Virus record (IMG/VR): IMGVR_UViG_3300037264_003213
Location: 1-64,000 of that record
DNA: 64,000 nt
Direction: 5' to 3' (one strand)
DNA from: a virus
Below the pieces are notes generated by a model. That model did not search any database, was not told the DNA's origin, and saw nothing but the letters and a program-made list of their open reading frames with translations. Shown here piece by piece: positions 26,494-34,439 of this stretch. Position 1 is the stretch's first letter. Each line of letters opens with the position of its first letter. Both the position numbers and the translations under genes were made by a program.

Positions 26494-26736
26494 TTATTTC
26501 TTTTTCATTAAATCGGTGGTGCTTTGTGGGTAATTCTTCTCAACATGTTTAGTTAATAAGTGTTTAGCAGCAAGGTATGCAGGTAATATTGCCGCTGGAC
26601 CGCCGATAGTACCACCTGCAAGACCACCTAGTATAGACCCACCCATAGGAATTGCTAACGACAATATCTTAGAGCCAATACCTTCACGGTTCTTTTCTTT
26701 CTTCTCTTTTTCCTCTAACCATGTTCTAAATTCCAT
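26494..26736 (-). CDS. Small protein with glycine-zipper membrane segment
   Basis: 80 residues. It begins MEFRTWLEEKEKKEK, a charged leader, followed by a glycine-zipper hydrophobic stretch (LAIPMGGSILGGLAGGTIGG, about 27-46) of the kind that inserts in membranes, and a basic tail ending MKKK. The start lies 2 nt behind TATATATAAG with no ribosome site. A similar glycine-zipper region occurs in the 655-residue protein at 27819. Its stop abuts the actin-like gene's stop. Possible internal head protein or membrane-active protein; unproven. Confidence 0.55.
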   Translation of the reverse strand: MEFRTWLEEKEKKEKNREGIGSKILSLAIPMGGSILGGLAGGTIGGPAAILPAYLAAKHLLTKHVEKNYPQSTTDLMKKK

Positions 26737-26926
26737 GACTTATATATACTACAAATTAATTACTATGCTTAAAAATTATTCATTACTGTTGGTAAAAATT
26801 ATTAAATATGACATATATAAAATGCAAACCCTTATAAGTGTTCAGGTTGTATGGAATGATTCCATTATATTTGGGCCTCGTTGCTAGACGAAGTAAGGCA
26901 TTTTGTTAATTAGAAAGGTTAGAAAA
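26737..26926. promoter_or_regulatory. Intergenic region with TATA-like boxes and hairpins
   Basis: This 190-nt gap separates divergent genes. It contains TATATATA next to the minus gene start, a perfect palindrome ATGGAATGATTCCAT at 26851-26865 (a possible operator), and a short hairpin TCGTTGCTAGACGA (26878-26891) before the ribosome site AAAGG of the plus gene. No tRNA fold is seen. Confidence 0.4.
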
Positions 26927-27526
26927 ATGAAAAATTATGATGATGATGTAGCAATACATCCAGAGCAAGAACCTGATGTGGTTGCCTTGAGTAACCAAAA
27001 CGTTCAGGAAGTGAAAGACATTATTCGGAACGCTGAGAAAGCTGAAGAAGAATGGCGTAAGGAAAAACTTCAAGAAGCCTTGGATGACATCCAAGAAGCT
27101 TGTGGCAAAAAAGGAAAGGAACCTAAGCTTTTGTATGATGACGAATCCAGCGATTGTTGCTTACCTAACTTAAATGGAGCAAGACAAACGTTTGGTTTTC
27201 GCAAAGATGTGGATGAATTCGCTTTATGGCGAAGGTTAGCTAGTGTAAAAGCTGGCAGTAATATAGACCCGCAAGTTTTCTGTCCTACCAACGACTTAAT
27301 GGAATACATTATTATTAAACTCAATAAGTCATTCCCTAATCTAAACCTGACTTGGAGCGAAGAATCTTGGAATCCATGCTTACAAATCAATGGTTGTTTA
27401 ACAAAGATTAGCATGGAAAAAATAGCTCTGGCTTATCAAGGTTTGTTGAATGTTGCAGATGAATTAAATGTGCAACCCATAATCTGTAATATTATTGCTA
27501 AAAAACTTGAAGAGTTATTCATTTAA
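26927..27526 (+). CDS. Hypothetical acidic protein
   Basis: 199 residues from the ATG at 26927, which has AAAGGT 8 nt upstream (a TTG at 26903 is rejected). Strongly charged N-terminal helix (EEEWRKEKLQEALDDIQEAC), two Cys in SSDCCLP, and C-terminal helical part with WSEESWNPCLQINGC. No known family. A stem-loop lies downstream. Confidence 0.5.
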   Translation: MKNYDDDVAIHPEQEPDVVALSNQNVQEVKDIIRNAEKAEEEWRKEKLQEALDDIQEACGKKGKEPKLLYDDESSDCCLPNLNGARQTFGFRKDVDEFALWRRLASVKAGSNIDPQVFCPTNDLMEYIIIKLNKSFPNLNLTWSEESWNPCLQINGCLTKISMEKIALAYQGLLNVADELNVQPIICNIIAKKLEELFI

Positions 27527-27536
27527 GTGTAAGTCC

Positions 27537-27566
27537 GTGGGTCTTGGAGTAATATCCAAGGCCCAC
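27537..27566 (+). other. 12-bp stem-loop between two genes
   Basis: GTGGGTCTTGGA and TCCAAGGCCCAC pair over 12 bp (one T-G) around a 6-nt loop. No T-run follows, so it is more likely an mRNA processing or stability structure than a terminator; it ends 25 nt before the next start. Confidence 0.5.
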
Positions 27567-27591
27567 ATATTATAGAATCGAAAGGAATAGA

Positions 27592-27810
27592 ATGGGCGTA
27601 CAGAAATTAATTGGTGATCTAGGTGCAGCGGCGTATTACATGATGCATAAATATGAAGCTATTGGAAAAAAGGGTAAGAATATAGTATTTGAAATTGATG
27701 ACAAAGATATAGAAGAATTCGACAGATTATATAGGAAATACCTTAATAGTGAATTCCATCGCTTTGATTCTTGTTTAATGTCCTTGAAAAAACTGCCCGA
27801 AACTAACTAA
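27592..27810 (+). CDS. Hypothetical small protein
   Basis: 72 residues, with AAAGGAA 6 nt before the start. Mixed alpha/beta: an N-terminal helix GDLGAAAYYMMHKYEAIG, a strand NIVFEIDDKDIEEF and a helix. Unknown. Followed after 8 nt by the long repeat protein. Confidence 0.5.
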   Translation: MGVQKLIGDLGAAAYYMMHKYEAIGKKGKNIVFEIDDKDIEEFDRLYRKYLNSEFHRFDSCLMSLKKLPETN

Positions 27811-27818
27811 ATATTGGC

Positions 27819-29786
27819 ATGAATAAGTGGCTAAGAATTAAGAATCATATATATCAGGAAAAGCTAGATGAAGTTAATGGTTTATTTAACAAAGTCAAAA
27901 ACAACATTAATGATGGGAAAATCCTTCGTAGTGAATGGCTGACTCCTCTGGAAAGCTGGACTCGTAGCCAAATTAAAGGAAATAGCTCTTTGAGGCTATC
28001 TCTTCATGAATTTGCTGATTTGAGTAAAATAGTAGACGACATTGATAGTATCTTTGCTCAAAATGCAGGTAGCGAAAATCAGGTAATCAATGAAGGGCAA
28101 AGTGTTTTCACAAACAATTATAAAAGATTTTTAGAGTCCAAAAACAATGATCTTAAACTAGAAGTATCAGCTGAATTAATTGAAGAGAAACAATTCCCTT
28201 TAGAAATATTCGTAGAATGGTATGAAGTAGCTTGTACGCTGCCATCAGAACAATTCAATGAAGAACTAGGAAGTTTTTGGGGCGATGTTTGGAAAAATGC
28301 TGCTATTGGCGGCGGTTATGGTGGTTTGGCTGGCACTGCCGCTGGGGGCATCCCAGGCACCTTCGCAGGGACGGGTATTGGCGGCTTAGCTGGCGGATTA
28401 TATGGCGGTGCATCCAATTTACTTAAACGAGTCTGGCATTACCGACAAACACAACGTAATTTCGAGCAAACAAAACAGAAAGCTGTAGAAGCCCTAAAGA
28501 AACTTAAGGAACTATCTCAGAGTTTTGAAATGCATCCTAATTTCATTAAGTCTTTAGATAGCATGATTGACCAGCTAGGATCGTCTAGGGCTTATCGTAT
28601 GGCTGGGGCACCTACAGACCCAAATGCTGGCAAACCAGTTAATCCTATGAAACAGCCCCACCCAGGTTGGGCTGAATTAGGCAAAAATTCTTCGCCAAGT
28701 GGACCTACTTCTACTATAGTTTCTCCACCAGTTGGTGCTTCTCCACCAGTTGGTGCTTCTCCACCAGTTGGTGCTTCTCCACCAGTTGGTGCTTCTCCAC
28801 CAGTTGGTGCTTCTCCTACAGCTTCTCCACCAGTTGGTGCTTCTCCTACAGCTTCTCCACCAGTTGGTGCTTCTCCAGTAATACCGCCTGTATTGCCTGG
28901 TAGAAAGGCACCAGTTCTTAGTGATGAAGAACGTGCAGCAAGAAGCCAACGCATGAAAGATCGCTGGATAAAAAAGAAAAAAGAAAAGGAAGAAGAAGAA
29001 GAAAGACAAGCGGCTTTAGCAGCAGCAATAGAAGGAGGAACACCACCTCCAGCCGATGCACCTCCAGCCGATGCACCTCCAGCCGATGCACCTCCAGCCG
29101 AAGACACAGACGCAATTAGCGATGAAAAAGATTTTTTAAGACTTTACAATAAGATTAAGGATAATCCAACACAATTGGCAAGGCTGGGCAATACCCTTAA
29201 CTCTTTAGGAGTTACTAAGCCAGGGAAAAATAAAGAACCAATAGTAAGGGGAATTCCTTTTGATGTTGACCATTTTAACCAACATTATAAAGATACTAAA
29301 GATAAGGACCAACATTATAAGGGTGGTCTTGCAAATCCTGAAGCCGCTCAAGAATCTATCGCAATAGCTAACACATACGCTCAGCATCTTGGCGCATCAA
29401 TAAGTCCTGATGCATCACTAAGAACACCTGGCGCACCAAAAGAAACGCCACCTGTTGCTGGGGAAGAACCAGTTAAAAAAGAATTAAAATCAAATGAAGA
29501 AATGGAACAAATGAAGAGGGGAGAACTAGAGCAATACATCGCAGATATCGGCCTAAAGAAATTACTAGATGACGGTGTAATTGAAGATGTTGGTATGAAA
29601 AATGGCCCAAAGAGAAGTCAGGCTATTAAATTGTTGAGATTTAACATAGAACATCCTGATGAACCTACAGAATCTGCATTTGTTAGAATTGGTAAGATGT
29701 TCCGAGAGAATAACTTCCGTAGTAAACTAGAATCTTTGCCAATCGAAAAACGGGCACAATACCTAGTTACCGTGGTAAGAAGTTAA
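27819..29786 (+). CDS. Large repeat-containing protein with glycine zipper, possible internal or ejected protein
   Basis: 655 residues. Residues 1-160 are helical and begin MNKWLRIKNHIYQEKL. A glycine-zipper region (GGGYGGLAGTAAGGIPGTFAG, about 167-195) could insert in a membrane. Then SPPVGA tandem repeats (about 302-351), a highly basic/acidic coiled coil (RWIKKKKEKEEEEERQ), PPADA repeats (about 410-429) and a C-terminal helical domain with ELEQYIADIGLKKLLDDG. The layout (helical, membrane-like, flexible linkers) resembles proteins packed in heads and ejected with DNA, but no enzymatic motif is visible. No ribosome site is obvious; TAAATATTGGC precedes the ATG. Confidence 0.6.
   Translation: MNKWLRIKNHIYQEKLDEVNGLFNKVKNNINDGKILRSEWLTPLESWTRSQIKGNSSLRLSLHEFADLSKIVDDIDSIFAQNAGSENQVINEGQSVFTNNYKRFLESKNNDLKLEVSAELIEEKQFPLEIFVEWYEVACTLPSEQFNEELGSFWGDVWKNAAIGGGYGGLAGTAAGGIPGTFAGTGIGGLAGGLYGGASNLLKRVWHYRQTQRNFEQTKQKAVEALKKLKELSQSFEMHPNFIKSLDSMIDQLGSSRAYRMAGAPTDPNAGKPVNPMKQPHPGWAELGKNSSPSGPTSTIVSPPVGASPPVGASPPVGASPPVGASPPVGASPTASPPVGASPTASPPVGASPVIPPVLPGRKAPVLSDEERAARSQRMKDRWIKKKKEKEEEEERQAALAAAIEGGTPPPADAPPADAPPADAPPAEDTDAISDEKDFLRLYNKIKDNPTQLARLGNTLNSLGVTKPGKNKEPIVRGIPFDVDHFNQHYKDTKDKDQHYKGGLANPEAAQESIAIANTYAQHLGASISPDASLRTPGAPKETPPVAGEEPVKKELKSNEEMEQMKRGELEQYIADIGLKKLLDDGVIEDVGMKNGPKRSQAIKLLRFNIEHPDEPTESAFVRIGKMFRENNFRSKLESLPIEKRAQYLVTVVRS
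28722..28871 (+). repeat. 18-bp tandem repeats (SPPVGA)
   Basis: Five uninterrupted copies of TCTCCACCAGTTGGTGCT, then two more units each preceded by the 12-bp spacer TCTCCTACAGCT. Copies are identical at the base level, so expansion is recent or maintained by slippage. Confidence 0.95.
29046..29105 (+). repeat. 15-bp tandem repeats (PPADA)
   Basis: Three identical copies of CCTCCAGCCGATGCA and a fourth that changes at its end code for PPADA in the same reading frame. Confidence 0.9.
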
Positions 29787-29794
29787 CTACCTCG

Positions 29795-30715
29795 CTAATT
29801 CCCATGATATGATTGCATCCATCTTATAGTTCCGCTTTCAGAACGCATAAAAACACTATTGGTAATAGGACCAAATTCGCTGAAACGGCAGCCTTTCAGG
29901 AGGCTGCCGTCTGTTATTCCAGTCGCTGCAAAAACACAATGACCTACCACTAAATCATCTTGTTTATACACTTTATCATCTAACTTATTCCCATCTTTGT
30001 CACATAATTGTGCTTGAAAGCCGCCACCCAAGCATTTTACAGCACATGCAGTTAAAACCGCTTCGGGCGCACCACCCACGCCATAAAGCAAATCAATACC
30101 TCTATCTGGCAAGCAAGCTGCTATAGCGCCAGAAACATCACAATCCTGTATCAGCTTAATTCTGACGCCCATCTGCCTCATCCGTGCTATCACCTCAAGA
30201 TGGCGTGACCTATCCAAAATACAAACCATTATATCAGTAATCTTTTTTCCATTAGCGAGAGATGCTAGTTGTATTGTTCGTTCAATAGGATCGTTAATAT
30301 TGAGTTGGACAGTTTTGGCAATGGAAGCACCAAAAGCCAATTTATTCATGTAGAATTCCTCAGTCTGAAACATACATTTATTATCAGCCACGGCTATTAC
30401 AGACATTGCTTCTGGACCTGATGTAACAGTAGGTCTAGTACCTTCAATTGGATCAACCGCAATATCTAAAGGCATCAGGTCGTTAAAAACTCTTAACACA
30501 CCAACTTGTTCACCATGATATAATCCATATGATTTGTCTTTCTTGCCTTCACCGATAGCAATGGTGCCGCAAAATTCCATCTTGTTCAGTCGGCGTCTTA
30601 TTGCTTCGGTTGCGGCTTTATCTGCTTCTAGTTTGTCACCGCTGCCTATCCAATGGGAAGCAGCGATTGCGGCATTTTCGGTAGCCCTAACTAAATCAAG
30701 ACCTAATAGTTTCAT
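29795..30715 (-). CDS. glpX: Class II fructose-1,6-bisphosphatase (GlpX family)
   Basis: 306 residues, slightly shorter than the usual 320-335. Family marks are all present: GDKLEADKAATEAIRRRL (26-43), IAIGEGKKD (52-60), the metal and phosphate site AVDPIEGT (86-93), ILDRSRH (166-172), DCDVSGAI (191-198, where most relatives have DGDV), GVGGAPEAVL (212-221) with CLGG, and GITDGSLLKG. It removes the 1-phosphate of fructose bisphosphate (often also sedoheptulose bisphosphate), feeding gluconeogenesis or the pentose phosphate pathway. The frame is intact, so it is likely active. It overlaps the upstream gene as ATGA. A host-derived metabolic gene carried by the phage. Confidence 0.9.
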   Translation of the reverse strand: MKLLGLDLVRATENAAIAASHWIGSGDKLEADKAATEAIRRRLNKMEFCGTIAIGEGKKDKSYGLYHGEQVGVLRVFNDLMPLDIAVDPIEGTRPTVTSGPEAMSVIAVADNKCMFQTEEFYMNKLAFGASIAKTVQLNINDPIERTIQLASLANGKKITDIMVCILDRSRHLEVIARMRQMGVRIKLIQDCDVSGAIAACLPDRGIDLLYGVGGAPEAVLTACAVKCLGGGFQAQLCDKDGNKLDDKVYKQDDLVVGHCVFAATGITDGSLLKGCRFSEFGPITNSVFMRSESGTIRWMQSYHGN

Positions 30716-31107
30716 TTCTTTTCCTCATTAAAAGCCTGTTTTGCTTTCTTGGCTATTTCAGCTAAAGCAGCAGGATTTACAAAAGATGTTTCTTGCACAA
30801 ACTTTGGTGGAATAACATGTTTTGCAGCAGTCAATGGTTTTTCTTTTCGATATTCTTCAATTATTTTAGCATCTACAGGATTATCTTCAAAGAGCATTTG
30901 TTCTTCTGTAATCGAAACAACGTAAGAGTAGAGGATAAAGGTTCTAGACTTGGTTGCGAGGTGTAACAACCATAAACCTTTTTCGTCAATAATCTCAAGG
31001 ATGCCAGAAAAGTAATCTGCCATCGCTTCTTCTTTAAATCGAAAATTAATTTGAACGGTAGTAATCGTAACCGCTTTGCCTACGAAATATTTAAAGTATT
31101 CTTTCAT
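30712..31107 (-). CDS. Small Sm-like/beta-barrel protein (tentative)
   Basis: 131 residues, upstream of and coupled to glpX by an ATGA overlap. A strand-rich core (YFSGILEIIDEKGLWLLHL followed by SRTFILYSYVVSITEEQ) has the strand-turn-strand spacing of Sm/LSm-like barrels, then an acidic and a Lys/Ala-rich tail (EIAKKAKQAFNEEKK). Fold guess only. ATG lies directly behind TATATTATTTT. Confidence 0.4.
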   Translation of the reverse strand: MKEYFKYFVGKAVTITTVQINFRFKEEAMADYFSGILEIIDEKGLWLLHLATKSRTFILYSYVVSITEEQMLFEDNPVDAKIIEEYRKEKPLTAAKHVIPPKFVQETSFVNPAALAEIAKKAKQAFNEEKK

Positions 31108-31137
31108 AAAATAATATAGTGACTATAAATATTTATT
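31108..31137. promoter_or_regulatory. Bidirectional late-type promoter region
   Basis: The 30-nt gap between divergent genes contains TATAAATA (31124-31131) reading toward the plus gene, 6 nt before its ATG, and CTATATTATTTT reading toward the minus gene, directly before its ATG. There is no room for ribosome sites on either side. Confidence 0.55.
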
Positions 31138-31512
31138 ATGCCAGGACCAGATCACAAAGCCTACAAAGGTTGGCGGGGAACTATAAGAGCCGCTTTAACT
31201 CACCATCCAGAGAAATTCAGTAAAGAAGCTTGTAAGGAAAAAGGCACAGGCAAATTGTGCCCTTATGCCATCTTTACAAAGAAGAAAAAAGAAGGTGACA
31301 CTCCGCATTATAAAGAACAACCGCATACTACTTCTGGCACACCTAAAAAGAAGGCAGAATTCAAGGATGAAGATAAAAAGGAAGGAACCTTCACCAACTA
31401 TGTAGCACAAAGAGATTTGATGGAAGGTAAAAAGAAGAAAAAAAGAATGTCAATTGATTTAGGTGGTGGAATGTCGATTGGTTCATTAAACGCTGGTATA
31501 AGTATGCCTTAA
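31138..31512 (+). CDS. Small basic Lys-rich protein, unknown
   Basis: 124 residues, starting MPGPDHKAYKGWRG. Very basic (KKKKEGDTPHYK, EGKKKKKRMS), with two Cys (EACKEKGTGKLCPY) and a Gly-rich end (LGGGMSIGSL). A TATAAATA octamer is 6 nt upstream. Composition fits a DNA-associated head protein; unproven. Confidence 0.5.
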   Translation: MPGPDHKAYKGWRGTIRAALTHHPEKFSKEACKEKGTGKLCPYAIFTKKKKEGDTPHYKEQPHTTSGTPKKKAEFKDEDKKEGTFTNYVAQRDLMEGKKKKKRMSIDLGGGMSIGSLNAGISMP

Positions 31513-31603
31513 AAGAGATTCAATAAACGAAGCCAATGATTACAATAGTTGTACCAGTAATTAAAATTAGTATCATTTTTCCCAAATTGCATTGTTTCTA
31601 GTG

Positions 31604-32617
31604 TCATGATTTATTCAATAAAAGAGTTAGTGTCGTGAAATCATCGAACGGTTTTTCATGCTCTTGTATCCAAGCCTTAATAATTTCCTGATTGAACTTT
31701 ACAAACATTTTGTTCCAATCTTTCAATCCCACTGGGGGGCGCACAAAAGTAATTTCCGTAATTTGATTCTCAAGCAATTTTTTACCCATTTCAAGGACGC
31801 CAGCAAACCCAGCTTCATCTTCATCAAGTGCCAAACATACCTTGTAATCCCTGATGTATTCAATTTGTTTATCACTTAGAGATTTGCCGCCGCAAGCCAT
31901 GCCAGAGAACCCGCAGATTTTAAGGGTGATAGCATCAAGTTCACCCTCAGTAAGATAGATTTTAGAACCTTTCTCTGGCCATACGGAAGCAAAAATTACG
32001 TCACCTTTACCCACACCTATATTCTTGTCAGGCCCAAGATAACGTAGACCCTTATCGACCATATTCCTGCCATTAAAATAAATCAACTTACCTTTGGCAT
32101 CGTAGTATGGAATGATGATTCTGTTCTTATAATCTCCCGTGGAGCAGACGTATAAACTTTCGACGGGCAGTTTTCTTTTTTCCAGGTAGTCTTCCGCCTC
32201 CATGCGCAGTAAACTGCTTTTAGGCAGGCCAGTAATTAGGTAGGTATAGAGCGGCAGCTTGATAAACACTTCTTCTGGATGCTGTACTATATGCTCTTTT
32301 TCTTGGAAGAACTTATCTAGTTCGTCTTCCAATATTCTGATAGGGGTATTGCCTGATAGCAATTCCTTAGCTTCTTCGTAGCTACAATTATCAACCTCCA
32401 TGACAAGACCGACTAGCGTGCCGACCTTCTCGGTATAGAAACAGCGGTAGACTCCATCATCCCTATGATGTTTACCACCATAGGGATTTGCCCACATATG
32501 GTGTTTATTGTCAGGTGAGAAGATGGAGTTGATCCTTACCTCTTTGCCTTTGACGATTACATCGCCAGCAAAGCGGTCTTCGCACCATGTAACAAAACTA
32601 TCAAAATCAATCGACAT
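31604..32617 (-). CDS. DNA primase, Toprim type (DnaG/gp61-like)
   Basis: 337 residues. The primase core is recognisable: NRIIIPYYDAKGKLIYFNGR (165-184), then the Toprim domain with IYLTEGELDAITL (E224) and LALDEDEAG (262-270, the DxD pair). The N-terminal 60 residues carry His/Cys (KHHMWANPYGGKHHRDDGVYRC) where the zinc-binding part is expected, but the usual four-Cys ribbon is not seen. Makes RNA primers at the phage fork. The minus-strand neighbour (32607-33221) overlaps by 11 nt. Confidence 0.8.
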   Translation of the reverse strand: MSIDFDSFVTWCEDRFAGDVIVKGKEVRINSIFSPDNKHHMWANPYGGKHHRDDGVYRCFYTEKVGTLVGLVMEVDNCSYEEAKELLSGNTPIRILEDELDKFFQEKEHIVQHPEEVFIKLPLYTYLITGLPKSSLLRMEAEDYLEKRKLPVESLYVCSTGDYKNRIIIPYYDAKGKLIYFNGRNMVDKGLRYLGPDKNIGVGKGDVIFASVWPEKGSKIYLTEGELDAITLKICGFSGMACGGKSLSDKQIEYIRDYKVCLALDEDEAGFAGVLEMGKKLLENQITEITFVRPPVGLKDWNKMFVKFNQEIIKAWIQEHEKPFDDFTTLTLLLNKS

Positions 32618-33221
32618 AAAATGGTTTTCTAATCAGTAGCTTCCACACTTCAATTACGTCGGGGCCGAACATCTTGGACGGCACATTAATGCAGGTTCTC
32701 ATTTCTATAAATCGTTTTGGGATATAATCTTTCTGTGCCTCAATAGTTTGATAGGAAACAATTCCACCAGTTTCCGACACCTTCTCTTCTTTTATCCGAT
32801 TCTTGTAATAAAAGCCAGATACTAAACCTGTTTGCATTTCGTATTCATTAAATACTTTATCGTAAAAGGCATATTTTTCAGGAGCCGCCATGCAGCATTC
32901 GGTGGAAAACAAGCTGACAAAGCCGTGGATTGGGAATGTGGCAAATCGCTTGATTTCGTCTGAACTGACCTTGGTGTAATCACATTGGTACATGCTGGGT
33001 CGCCTGATTGGGTCTAAGTCAAGGCCAACATAGCCTGAGACGTGACCGTAATTATGGTATTCACAGCATTGACCGCAACCAAAATCTATGATATTAAATG
33101 GATATTTCCACTTGGGGAAGGTAGTATCAAAGATATGAAACATCAAGTCGTGAGCGTTACGAACTTGTTTTTCCTGTAAGTAATTTTTATATTCATCGAA
33201 AAAGCTTGTGCCATAACTCAT
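32607..33221 (-). CDS. SAM-dependent methyltransferase-like protein
   Basis: 204 residues from the ATG at 33221 (MSYGTSFFDEY); the longer open frame upstream is rejected since it has no ribosome site and runs through the divergent gene's start. Motif I reads FNIIDFGCGQCCEY, followed by GYVGLDLDP. Cys-rich around the SAM loop. C-terminal half contains a glycine turn (SETGGIVSYQT). Substrate is unknown; its place beside the primase suggests nucleic acid, but small-molecule use cannot be excluded. Confidence 0.65.
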   Translation of the reverse strand: MSYGTSFFDEYKNYLQEKQVRNAHDLMFHIFDTTFPKWKYPFNIIDFGCGQCCEYHNYGHVSGYVGLDLDPIRRPSMYQCDYTKVSSDEIKRFATFPIHGFVSLFSTECCMAAPEKYAFYDKVFNEYEMQTGLVSGFYYKNRIKEEKVSETGGIVSYQTIEAQKDYIPKRFIEMRTCINVPSKMFGPDVIEVWKLLIRKPFYVD

Positions 33222-33234
33222 TTTAGAGTACCTT

Positions 33235-34017
33235 ATGAAAAAGAAAGTAGAACTAATGAAAATAGACCATTTAAGCGTGTCCAGAGTTGGCGTTTGGGAA
33301 CTTTGCAAGCAACAATACAAGTACAAGTACCACGAAAAAATACCATCCCTTGAAGAAGACCCGATCTATTTCACCTACGGTTCAATTATACATAAAATTG
33401 CCGAAAGATACATAGAAACAAAGGGTGAAATACTAATTTCTGAGATTGCTGATGACGTTCTGAGCGGTAAAATCGCACTAGATGATGGCAAAAAGAACGT
33501 CAAATTGCCCCAGGAATACAAGAATAAGATCGTGGATCATATTCGCGCCATCAAGAAGATTTCAGACCAGCTTGGTTTTGACGGCCATACGGAATGGGAA
33601 TTCAATTTTGATTTAGACCCGCCGCACAAGAAGATTGTAACAGGTTATATCGACCGATTGGTGCAAAAAGGCGACAAGTTCTGGATTCTTGACTACAAAA
33701 CCACCAAAAAAGGACCGTGGAGAAAATCGCAAAAGGATGTTGTAAATGATCTGCAATTAAAAACTTACGCTAGAATAGTGCAGAGGGAATTTGATGCGAA
33801 ACCAGAAAATATCAAGGCTGCACTGTATTATTTAGAAGGACCAGAATTGGTTGGTGCTAGCTTTAGTGAACAATCATTAAATCGTGTTGAAGAAGAATTG
33901 CTTAAATGTTACAATGAAATTGCGACTACTAATCCGAATAAGGTTTTGGGCAATGTCGGACAGCATTGTAGCAGGTGTAATTACAGGAAGATTTGCCCTT
34001 TTTATAGCTTAACATGA
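33235..34017 (+). CDS. Cas4/RecB-like PD-(D/E)XK nuclease with Fe-S cysteines
   Basis: 260 residues (a second start at 33256, MKIDHLS, is also possible). Motifs in order: first Cys and basic stretch ELCKQQYKYKYHEKIPS, YGSIIHKIAERYIE (catalytic His), ID of GYIDRLVQKGDKFWILDYKTTKKG (D and the D-x-K pair), and three Cys at the end (HCSRCNYRKICPF). One early and three late cysteines are the Cas4/AddB arrangement that binds a 4Fe-4S cluster. Acts as a 5'-to-3' or end-processing exonuclease in recombination. Neighbours are the primase and a gene of unknown role coupled by an ATGA overlap. Confidence 0.85.
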   Translation: MKKKVELMKIDHLSVSRVGVWELCKQQYKYKYHEKIPSLEEDPIYFTYGSIIHKIAERYIETKGEILISEIADDVLSGKIALDDGKKNVKLPQEYKNKIVDHIRAIKKISDQLGFDGHTEWEFNFDLDPPHKKIVTGYIDRLVQKGDKFWILDYKTTKKGPWRKSQKDVVNDLQLKTYARIVQREFDAKPENIKAALYYLEGPELVGASFSEQSLNRVEEELLKCYNEIATTNPNKVLGNVGQHCSRCNYRKICPFYSLT

Positions 34018-34439
34018 GTCTAACTTTAACTGTATCCCACAACATGTTCTTAACCCGTGAGCAAAGATATGATCTTTTTAACGGCAAAGACATAAACGTA
34101 ATTGGTGTCAGTGTACCAATTTGGCATTTCCAGGGCAAAACATCTGAGCCTGGAAATGAAGTTTTTGTAAAATATAAGCTAATACCCACCGAATACAAAA
34201 TATTCGTCAAACACAATGATGAAGGATACGAAATTTATTTACCGAAGCAATCTTTCAATCCAGAAGACAATAGAGCAAACCCATTGACTTTGAAAAATCT
34301 TCTCGATCATAAAGATGGCGGCATAGAATGGATTGCTTTTAGACAATTTGGCAAAGCCAAAAGAAATAAAAGGGCGGTGAATATAATTCACTTTGTAGAA
34401 ATTAAAACCATCGAAGATTTAATAACTACAACAGTATAG
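34014..34439 (+). CDS. Hypothetical protein coupled to the Cas4-like nuclease
   Basis: 141 residues, ATGA overlap with the preceding gene. Strand-rich (NVIGVSVPIWHF, VKYKLIPTEYKIFVKHNDEGYEIYLP), with a basic segment near the end (GKAKRNKRAVNII). The tight coupling suggests a partner of the nuclease. No family recognised. Overlaps the converging glycosyltransferase by 14 nt. Confidence 0.5.
   Translation: MSLTLTVSHNMFLTREQRYDLFNGKDINVIGVSVPIWHFQGKTSEPGNEVFVKYKLIPTEYKIFVKHNDEGYEIYLPKQSFNPEDNRANPLTLKNLLDHKDGGIEWIAFRQFGKAKRNKRAVNIIHFVEIKTIEDLITTTV

Noticed and set aside
26851-26891. Possible tRNA in the 26737-26926 gap
   Set aside because: Only short hairpins are present; no anticodon arm or TTC loop consensus.
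28592-29115. Minus-strand frames through the SPPVGA and PPADA repeats
   Set aside because: Open only because repeats have no stop in that frame; the plus-strand ORF is better supported by context.
31520-31576. 18-residue hydrophobic minus-strand ORF in the gap 31513-31603
   Set aside because: Has GGGA ahead of ATG but is too short to support; nothing else is seen in that gap.
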